From Methylophaga sp. (GTDB lineage: Bacteria; Pseudomonadota; Gammaproteobacteria; Nitrosococcales; Methylophagaceae): 9,826 bases of DNA. Position numbers and translations under genes: made by a program. Location of the stretch: the NCBI GenBank assembly GCA_013139345.1, contig WTAY01000087.1, positions 1 to 9,826 on the forward strand, given 5' to 3'. Below, piece by piece: positions 1 to 4,967 of the stretch; position 1 is the stretch's first letter, and the number at the start of each line of letters is the position of its first letter. The notes under the pieces are model-generated. The model was not told the origin of the DNA. It saw only the letters and a program-made list of their open reading frames with translations, and ran no database searches.

Positions 1-126
1 GGTCATCTTCGTGGTGCAGCGTTAACACTTATCGATGCATTACCCTCAGCCAAACATGCCTTAGCTCAGAAAAGTATGGGCTTAAATAGAAAGCAACCTC
101 GACTGAGTAGAGGAATAGCACTATGA
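1..126 (+). CDS. ubiH: UbiH, 2-octaprenyl-6-methoxyphenol hydroxylase (C-terminal end only)
   Basis: Frame 1 is open from the first base to a TGA at 124-126 and encodes the last 41 residues of a protein that begins outside the window. The tail contains AKHALAQKSMGL followed by PRLSRGIAL. This is the usual C-terminal signature of UbiH-type flavin monooxygenases, which hydroxylate a ring carbon of the ubiquinone precursor. The FAD-binding part lies upstream and cannot be checked. Its stop codon overlaps the start of the next gene in an ATGA, so the two are probably translationally coupled. The ubiH-ubiI order matches E. coli. Assignment rests on the tail motif and the neighbour; another UbiH/UbiF-family paralogue remains possible. 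Confidence 0.75.
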   Translation, partial: GHLRGAALTLIDALPSAKHALAQKSMGLNRKQPRLSRGIAL

Positions 127-1328
127 GTACACATTATGATGTCATTATTGTTGGTGGCGGCATGGTGGGAGCCACACTGGCGACTGCCTTAGCTGAACAG
201 TCCTCACTAAAAATTGCCCTTGTTGAGGCTTATTCACCAGAACCAATAACAGCATCAGACAAGCCTGATTTACGCGTTAGCGCCCTCACCCATGCCAGCG
301 AAATACTATTTAAGAACTTAGGTATTTGGCAACAGCTCATTCCAAGTCGGATCAGTCAATTTACCGATATGGAAGTATGGGAAACTCAATCCAGTACCTT
401 ACATTTTGATAGTGCTGATATTGGTGTTCCTTTACTCGGTTATATTGTTGAAAACCGTCACATTCAACAAGCTTGCCTTGCTCGCTGTAAACAACTTCGT
501 AACATAACACTCCTGAGCCCTGCCAAGCCGGCATCACTCTCTAAACAAACGTTAACGCTTGAAAATGGACAAGAGTTAACCTCTGATTTAATTGTTGGTG
601 CTGATGGTGCTCGTTCTCTATTGCGTGATTGGGCAGAGATTGATACTCATGGCTGGGATTATCAACAAACAGCCGTAGTTTGCACGGTGACTACTGAACA
701 CTCTCACCAAAAAACAGCATGGCAACGATTCTTACCTGAAGGTCCTTTAGCCTTTTTACCTTTAGCAGATGAGCATCAATGCTCCATCGTATGGTCAAAC
801 TCAACAGAAGAAGCTGAACTACTCTGTGAATTGGATGACGAAGGCTTTAATCATGCCATATCAAACGCATTTGGTAATAAGTTAGGAGATTTTATTGAGA
901 TCAGTGAACGTGCTCGTTTCCCTCTTAAACTACGCCATGCTGATCATTATGTTGAAACAGGTTTTGCACTCGTTGGTGATGCGGCACATACAATTCATCC
1001 GCTTGCTGGACAAGGTGTCAATATCGGCCTTCTCGATGCAGCAACCTTAGCAGAAGTTGTCTTAGAAGCTCATGAAAAAGGACGGGATATTGGTAGCTTG
1101 CATACTTTAAACAAATATCAGCGACGTAGAAAAGGTGACAACCTTGCTATGCAAATGACAATGGATGCATTCAAACGTATATTTGGTAGTGAATTAGCAC
1201 CTGTTCGTTGGCTCAGACGCTTAAGCTTAAAAACAGTCAATCAAAATACAGTATTGAAAAATGTATTTATGCATCAAGCATCAGGGCATCGCTTTGGCAA
1301 CCCAAAGAGTACGAAACATATTTTGTAA
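123..1328 (+). CDS. ubiI: UbiI/VisC-family FAD-dependent ubiquinone-biosynthesis hydroxylase
   Basis: This 401-residue protein has the full set of class A flavoprotein monooxygenase motifs. They are the N-terminal dinucleotide-binding GGGMVG at residues 11-16, the GADGAR motif at 159-164 that contacts both FAD and NADPH in this family, and the ribityl-binding GDAAHTIHPLAGQG starting at 285. The stretches LRVSAL, MEVWE and IVEN, and the position after ubiH, favour UbiI (C5 hydroxylation of the quinone ring) over UbiF, but family members swap specificity between species. The size fits E. coli UbiI at about 400 residues. The start is supported by AGGA at 111-114, 8 nt before the ATG, and by the 4-nt overlap with ubiH. 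The product should be cytosolic, associated with the membrane or the Ubi complex. Nothing is broken or missing. Confidence 0.88.
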   Translation: MSTHYDVIIVGGGMVGATLATALAEQSSLKIALVEAYSPEPITASDKPDLRVSALTHASEILFKNLGIWQQLIPSRISQFTDMEVWETQSSTLHFDSADIGVPLLGYIVENRHIQQACLARCKQLRNITLLSPAKPASLSKQTLTLENGQELTSDLIVGADGARSLLRDWAEIDTHGWDYQQTAVVCTVTTEHSHQKTAWQRFLPEGPLAFLPLADEHQCSIVWSNSTEEAELLCELDDEGFNHAISNAFGNKLGDFIEISERARFPLKLRHADHYVETGFALVGDAAHTIHPLAGQGVNIGLLDAATLAEVVLEAHEKGRDIGSLHTLNKYQRRRKGDNLAMQMTMDAFKRIFGSELAPVRWLRRLSLKTVNQNTVLKNVFMHQASGHRFGNPKSTKHIL

Positions 1329-1413
1329 GGCAGGTGCGCTCTATTCACTGTCACTCGATTTTGAAAGTAAGTAGGCTATCCCCATGACAAATGAATGTGC
1401 ATGTTTCTCACTC

Positions 1414-1470
1414 CGTCATTCCCATGAAAATGGCTACTATCGTTAGGTCCCCGTTTTCACGGGAATGACA
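1414..1470. repeat. Palindromic intergenic repeat, copy A (GTCAT...ATGAC ends)
   Basis: The element is bounded by GTCAT at 1415-1419 and ATGAC at 1465-1469. Its right part has GTCCCC-N8-GGGAAT (1447-1466), a one-sided decay of an ATTCCC-N8-GGGAAT palindrome. Its left part starts ATTCCC at 1418-1423. Bases 1434-1470 match the reverse complement of 7177-7213 at 33 of 37 positions by my count, so this is a dispersed repeat and not chance secondary structure. It contains no gene. Confidence 0.75.
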
Positions 1471-1566
1471 GACTCGTACTGTTCTTTTTACAGGTTGAAT
1501 GATTACCGGCTATATACTGGTAATTATTGGAAATGCAGCTTGTTCCCATTAATCCTTAATTTATCT

Positions 1567-1640
1567 CCTCACCCCAGCCCTCTCCAACAGGAGAGGGAGC
1601 TAAAGCCCCTTCTTCCTTGAGGGAGAAGGTTGGGATGAGG
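1567..1640. repeat. Nested palindromic repeat with two internal hairpins
   Basis: The outer arms (1567-1579 and 1628-1640) pair imperfectly. Between them sit two further hairpins. The first is CCCTCTCC (1578-1585) against GGAGAGGG (1590-1597), a perfect 8-bp stem with an AACA loop. The second, near 1607-1629, pairs CCTTCTTCC with GGGAGAAGG with one mismatch. The whole would fold as a cloverleaf. CCTCACCCCAGCCCTCTCC-type sequences are widespread as dispersed intergenic repeats in Proteobacteria (from memory), but no second copy is present in this window. Confidence 0.6.
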
Positions 1641-1703
1641 GTGACAGTTTTAATTGCGCTAAAATAAGGAATCCCCCCCTGCTCAGCTCAAGAGCATGTT
1701 AAA

Positions 1704-1898
1704 TTAATGTGTTTGTTCATCAATTCTTTGTTTTTGTAATGCCGCAGAATCCTGAAGCATCTGCTCCACGGCTTTTGCTTTATCGATCATCTCGACTTGT
1801 TCTTTCCAGACATGATCTTTTTCTACTTTCTGAGCATTATCTGAATCAGAACATGCCATTAAGAAGAACGTCATAATTATAACTAATAGACTTTTCAT
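1704..1898 (-). CDS. Small putative lipoprotein, 64 aa, unknown function
   Basis: This 64-residue protein starts with a short lysine-bearing n-region, a hydrophobic stretch and a lipobox LMAC with the acceptor cysteine at residue 16. After cleavage only about 49 charged residues would remain, rich in Lys, Glu, Gln and Asp and probably helical. The +2 residue is Ser, so by the Lol sorting rule it would go to the outer membrane. A good Shine-Dalgarno (AAGGAT, complement of 1906-1911) lies 7 nt before the ATG. The gene begins 14 nt after the 238-aa lipoprotein gene ends, so it looks like the last member of the rhlB gene set. I do not recognise a family. Confidence 0.7.
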   Translation of the reverse strand: MKSLLVIIMTFFLMACSDSDNAQKVEKDHVWKEQVEMIDKAKAVEQMLQDSAALQKQRIDEQTH

Positions 1899-1905
1899 TA
1901 TATTT

Positions 1906-1911
1906 ATCCTT
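1906..1911 (-). promoter_or_regulatory. Ribosome binding site of the 64-aa lipoprotein gene
   Basis: AAGGAT on the minus strand sits 7 nt upstream of the ATG at 1898, in the short gap after the previous stop codon. It argues that this very small ORF is really translated. Confidence 0.6.
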
Positions 1912-1912
1912 T

Positions 1913-2629
1913 TTATATAGGCAAAAAGACCATTGATGCGGCTTTAACAACAACGGTTTTAATTAAACGGCCTGATTTATGAGCAATAATTTCGGCTAAG
2001 TTATCTTGTGTCGCAATCATTCGGCCAATTAATCGTTGATAACTTAAGTTTCGTTGCTCACCCTCAAGGCTATCACTCAAAATAAGTATATCTCCTTGAA
2101 TCGTTCGGTGCTCTGCCAACATCCATGCTGCAATCTCTATATTACGTGCACTGTTATACAATTTCTGTTCACTAATACTCGTTAAGTAATAAAACGCGAT
2201 GTGATCATCATACGATGACATCAGCATTTTCCGTAAGCCAAAAATAAAAGGCACTATACGATCCGTCCCTTGGTAGGTCTCATCTAACGCTATACGAACA
2301 ATGTCATTAGGCACCATTGTTTTCCATTGTGGATAGCCCTCATTATGAGCGCGAGAGAAAAACAAATCGACACTTTCCTCAATGGTTCTTTGTTCTTGAT
2401 CATGGCGGCCAGTCGGATTGCGACGATACAGCTTCAACATCAATATTTCAAGATCACGCATAACAGCCCGTTGATGAAGCTCCACCACCTCATTAATATC
2501 ACTTTTTGCTAACCGAGAGATCCCCGCTTCATCAGGATCAGCGGCAACTACTTTCTGCTTAGTCTGCACACCCGAGCAAGCGGCAAGAAACAGACAAGCA
2601 CTAGCAATAATAAGTTTAAACAATTTCAT
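1913..2629 (-). CDS. Conserved-type outer-membrane lipoprotein, 238 aa, unknown function
   Basis: Reading from the ATG at 2629 gives a clean lipoprotein signal: MKLFKLIIASACLFL then lipobox LAAC with Cys18 and Ser at +2, predicting outer-membrane sorting. The frame is open further upstream to 2791. That extension lacks a signal peptide at its start and lies entirely inside the previous gene, so the internal start is preferred. The mature part includes LKLYRRNPTG, then SARNIEIAAWMLAEHR and NLSYQRLIGRM, and ends in the hydrophobic tail AASMVFLPI. From memory these resemble an uncharacterised proteobacterial lipoprotein family with LYxRNP, ARNxEIAAW and C-terminal FLPV-like motifs. No catalytic motif is evident. 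It overlaps the upstream gene by 14 nt and has no good Shine-Dalgarno, so translation is probably coupled. Confidence 0.75.
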   Translation of the reverse strand: MKLFKLIIASACLFLAACSGVQTKQKVVAADPDEAGISRLAKSDINEVVELHQRAVMRDLEILMLKLYRRNPTGRHDQEQRTIEESVDLFFSRAHNEGYPQWKTMVPNDIVRIALDETYQGTDRIVPFIFGLRKMLMSSYDDHIAFYYLTSISEQKLYNSARNIEIAAWMLAEHRTIQGDILILSDSLEGEQRNLSYQRLIGRMIATQDNLAEIIAHKSGRLIKTVVVKAASMVFLPI

Positions 2630-2966
2630 CAAGATACGTTTGGGCTGGTTGGTTTTGTAAATTAGAGACTTGAAGATATTGCTGAACGCCTTGTGGCAAT
2701 GGGCGTGGAGAAGCACTTTCTTTTTGTGTTGGGGACGATACCTCATCACTTGTAGAGAAAAAGCGAATAAAGCGTGCTTGCTGACCATCATTAACCGTTA
2801 TTGCTGCTTGGGACGCTGGTGTATTCACTTTTTCTTGAGGTGACGGCTTATCCTCAAGTTTAAAGCTAGATATTGCATCAATCGTAACGGGCTTACGAAC
2901 TTGCTCCTGAAGCGTTATAGGCTTCGGAGCAAAAGCAGTCGCAAGATGGGCACCGTTAATTTGCAT
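2616..2966 (-). CDS. Hypothetical proline-rich protein, 116 aa
   Basis: This 116-residue protein has no signal peptide or membrane segment. The first 60 residues are rich in Pro, Lys, Thr and Ala and look disordered. A more ordered C-terminal part contains ARFIRFFST and ends VQQYLQVSNLQNQPAQTYLDEIV, of which the last residues look like a conserved motif. I do not recognise a named family. Its start codon overlaps the rhlB stop in a TAATG, with a Shine-Dalgarno GAAGG (complement near 2973-2977) about 6 nt before the ATG, which supports real translation. It overlaps the downstream lipoprotein start by 14 nt. The fixed spacing suggests the three genes are expressed together. Confidence 0.7.
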   Translation of the reverse strand: MQINGAHLATAFAPKPITLQEQVRKPVTIDAISSFKLEDKPSPQEKVNTPASQAAITVNDGQQARFIRFFSTSDEVSSPTQKESASPRPLPQGVQQYLQVSNLQNQPAQTYLDEIV

Positions 2967-4276
2967 TAACTGCCTTCTTTATTGCCCGTGTTTTTAGGTT
3001 TTGGCTTGCGGTGTGGCGAGTGAGAATGTCTTGGCTTTTGTCCACTACCCTTTTTTTTATGCTGTGGAAGAGGGGGGCTTTTTTCTGGACGTTTTGCAGG
3101 CTGTGGTTTTTCTAAAATCTCATCAGATGTCGTTGAAACAGGTAATTTATGCTTAATGTATTGTTCAATGTCAGGCAATGAAAATGCAAAGTCTTCACAA
3201 GCAAAGCTAATTGCCACACCACTGGCACCAGCACGGGCAGTTCGACCAATTCGATGAACATAATCTTCTGCATCTTGCGGTAAATCATAATTAAAGACAT
3301 GACTGACTTCAGGGATATGCAAGCCACGAGCCGCCACATCCGTTGCAACTAAAAATGGGAATTCGCCATCTTGAAAGTGCTTAAGTAAATGTTCACGCTT
3401 TTTCTGAGGTACATCACCAGATAATAAAGCAGCCTTGTGACCATTTCCTTCTAAAAATCCCCACACACTGTCAGCGGCACGTTTTGTATTTACAAAAATA
3501 ATCCCTCTTGAAGGCTGAATACGTTTAATCAATGCCAATAATAAAGGTATTTTCTCTTCATTTGCTGGGTAATAAACACTTTCTTCGATCCGGTCACTGG
3601 CTACTTTTCCTGCGGCCACTTCTACTTTTTCGGGGTTATTCATATGCTCATAAGCAAGTTCAGCTACTTTAAAACTTAACGTAGCTGAAAACAGCATACC
3701 TAATCGTTCTGTCGGTGCTGGCACGCGGCGCAAGAAGTAACGAACATCTTTAATAAAGCCTAAATCAAACATACGATCGGCTTCATCTAAGACAACAGCT
3801 TGCACTGACTTAAGGTTAAATACACGCTGTTTATGATAATCCAGCAATCGACCTGGTGTTCCAATCAAAATATCAACACCATCGGTGATCGCCGTTTTTT
3901 GCTTGTCATAGTCCTTGCCACCATACGAGACAACAATGCGCAACTTCGCATCCTTATTTAATAGAATTGCATCTTTAGCAATTTGATTCGCAAGCTCTCG
4001 GGTGGGGGCTAATATGAATGCACGAGGCTGTTTCCCATCCCAATTTTTAGGGGGTTCTTCTGTTAATAATCGCTGAAATGTAGCAAGTAAAAAAGCAATC
4101 GTTTTACCCGTTCCCGTTTGCGCCTGCCCCGCTACATCTTGCCCTGCTAGTAACAGTGGCAATGATTGTGCTTGAATAGGGGTGCAAAATTCAAACCCCG
4201 CGCTGCGTAGACCATTTTGCAGAGTTTCATGTAAAGGTAATGATGAAAAAGCCTGTTCCGTTAAATGTGTACTCAT
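2966..4276 (-). CDS. rhlB: RhlB-type DEAD-box ATP-dependent RNA helicase
   Basis: This 436-residue protein carries every DEAD-box motif in order: a Q-motif region with Phe10 and CTPIQ at 31-35, motif I AQTGTGKT at 52-59, PTRELA at 91-96, DEAD at 164-167, SAT at 197-199 and HRIGRTARAG at 341-350. The opening THLTEQ, the phrase DRMFDLGFIKDVR and the divergent position next to trxA all match E. coli RhlB, the RNase E-degradosome helicase that unwinds structured mRNA. The C-terminal 45 residues or so are rich in Lys, Pro, His and Arg, an RNA-binding-type basic tail; total length is slightly above E. coli RhlB (about 420). The upstream AAGG is 14 nt from the ATG, so the ribosome site is weak and the start is set by homology. 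Whether this organism's RNase E binds it is unknown. Confidence 0.92.
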   Translation of the reverse strand: MSTHLTEQAFSSLPLHETLQNGLRSAGFEFCTPIQAQSLPLLLAGQDVAGQAQTGTGKTIAFLLATFQRLLTEEPPKNWDGKQPRAFILAPTRELANQIAKDAILLNKDAKLRIVVSYGGKDYDKQKTAITDGVDILIGTPGRLLDYHKQRVFNLKSVQAVVLDEADRMFDLGFIKDVRYFLRRVPAPTERLGMLFSATLSFKVAELAYEHMNNPEKVEVAAGKVASDRIEESVYYPANEEKIPLLLALIKRIQPSRGIIFVNTKRAADSVWGFLEGNGHKAALLSGDVPQKKREHLLKHFQDGEFPFLVATDVAARGLHIPEVSHVFNYDLPQDAEDYVHRIGRTARAGASGVAISFACEDFAFSLPDIEQYIKHKLPVSTTSDEILEKPQPAKRPEKSPPLPQHKKKGSGQKPRHSHSPHRKPKPKNTGNKEGS

Positions 4277-4376
4277 AAAATACTTGCATTACCTTTGATG
4301 ATGATAAAAAATGTTAATCAATATTGGAATGTGAGTATAGCCTTCCAATAGCTTATATACCACTGGAGAAAGAAAC
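4277..4376. promoter_or_regulatory. Divergent promoter region between rhlB and trxA
   Basis: Only 100 AT-rich bases separate the two divergent start codons, so promoters for both must lie here or very near. TATAGC at 4336-4341 and TATATA at 4354-4359 are -10-like on the + strand, but neither has a good -35 at the right distance, so exact boxes are not claimed. The trxA ribosome site GGAG at 4365-4368, 8 nt before its ATG, is clear. Confidence 0.5.
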
Positions 4377-4703
4377 ATGAGCGAAAATGTCACCCAAGTG
4401 ACTGATGGCGACTTTGAAAGCCAAGTATTACAGTCTGACCTACCTGTATTAGTAGACTACTGGGCTGAATGGTGTGGACCGTGCAAAATGATTGCTCCTA
4501 TTTTGGAAGAAATCGGCACTGAATACGCGGGTAAACTTAAAGTCTGCAAGCTTAATATCGATGAAAATGCAGAAACACCACCACGTTACGGCATTCGCGG
4601 TATCCCTACCCTAATGTTATTCAAGGGTGGAGAAGTTGAAGCAACTAAAGTAGGTGCATTAACGAAATCACAATTAGCTGCATTTTTAGATAGCAATATC
4701 TAA
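4377..4703 (+). CDS. trxA: Thioredoxin 1
   Basis: A complete 108-residue thioredoxin with the catalytic WCGPCK at 32-37 (Cys33 and Cys36). It also has the buried acidic Asp27 that assists the second cysteine, and the cis-proline at residue 77 in GIPTLMLF. Length is the same as E. coli TrxA within a residue. It reduces protein disulfides in the cytosol and is recycled by thioredoxin reductase; clients include ribonucleotide reductase and methionine sulfoxide reductases. One extra cysteine, Cys57, is present outside the active site. The gene is divergent from rhlB as in E. coli and is followed at once by two hairpins, so it is probably a single-gene transcript. Start supported by GGAG at 4365-4368. 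Confidence 0.97.
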   Translation: MSENVTQVTDGDFESQVLQSDLPVLVDYWAEWCGPCKMIAPILEEIGTEYAGKLKVCKLNIDENAETPPRYGIRGIPTLMLFKGGEVEATKVGALTKSQLAAFLDSNI

Positions 4704-4709
4704 ATCTTA

Positions 4710-4736
4710 TTAAGGTTTTCTATAAGGAAACCTTAA
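4710..4736 (+). other. First hairpin downstream of trxA
   Basis: TTAAGGTTTTC (4710-4720) pairs with GGAAACCTTAA (4726-4736) over 11 bp, with one G-U pair and a 5-nt loop, starting 6 nt after the trxA stop codon. No T-run follows, so it is more likely a 3'-end protecting hairpin than a terminator by itself. Confidence 0.5.
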
Positions 4737-4748
4737 ATGAAAAATCAT

Positions 4749-4785
4749 AAAAACACTGGGCATGTTAATCATGTTCAGTGTTTTT
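4749..4785 (+). terminator. Strong intrinsic terminator of trxA
   Basis: Bases 4749-4764 pair with 4770-4785 to give a 16-bp stem with two G-U pairs and the loop TTAAT. The stem begins AAAAACACTG and ends CAGTGTTTTT, so the descending arm finishes in a T-run. Because the flanks are A-rich on one side and T-rich on the other, it could also act in the reverse direction. Confidence 0.85.
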
Positions 4786-4790
4786 CTGTC

Positions 4791-4940
4791 TATACCCATT
4801 ATCACTCAAGATGCAGACTTTTTACTTCGTCATCCCAGCATACTTCTAGCTGAGATCTGCTTAATACAATAGATTCTCGATAAAAACACTCGAGAATGAC
4901 GGGAGTTGTAAGCCCTGTATCTTCATTTATCACGGGTATA
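4791..4940. mobile_element. MITE-like 150-bp non-coding element with terminal inverted repeats
   Basis: The left end (4791-4816) and the reverse complement of the right end (4915-4940) match at 20 of 26 positions by my count. Both start TATACCC, so the outermost TA could be a target duplication. Inside are GTCAT (4829-4833) and ATGAC (4896-4900), plus a perfect hairpin ATTCTCGA (4873-4880) against TCGAGAAT (4890-4897). The element encodes no transposase. It sits between the trxA terminator (5 nt away) and the uvrD start (27 nt away). A minus-strand open frame across it is not credible as a gene. A decayed or non-autonomous insertion is the best reading; a structured leader of uvrD is the alternative. 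Confidence 0.6.
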
Positions 4941-4967
4941 TCTATCCCTAAATCGAAGAAAAGCTGA

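Larger units (their letters stand above)
1329..1703. other. Gene-free interval between convergent ubiI and the small lipoprotein gene
   Basis: About 375 bases with no credible coding frame separate two genes that converge here. The interval holds two repeat elements (1414-1470 and 1567-1640, listed separately). Between them is a small hairpin, ATTACCGG at 1502-1509 against CTGGTAAT at 1517-1524, with a 7-nt loop and one G-U pair. No hairpin followed by a clean T-run is present for either converging transcript. The repeats may therefore act as folded 3' ends in place of classical terminators; that is inference. Confidence 0.6.

Noticed and set aside
1414..1640. Possible CRISPR array from several palindromic repeats close together
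   Set aside because: The units differ in sequence, are not direct repeats of fixed length, have no regular spacers, and no cas gene is nearby.
1690..1703. Terminator for the minus-strand operon just after the 64-aa gene
   Set aside because: The only stem there is about 5 bp (TGCTC against GAGCA) with no T-run on the minus strand.
2630..2791. N-terminal extension of the 238-aa lipoprotein to the ATG at 2791
   Set aside because: It is fully contained in the preceding gene, lacks any signal sequence, and would bury the lipoprotein signal inside the chain.
4915..4936. CTGTAT...CACGGG as a LexA box before uvrD
   Set aside because: The right half lacks CAG at the required 10-nt spacing, so it does not fit the known gammaproteobacterial operator.
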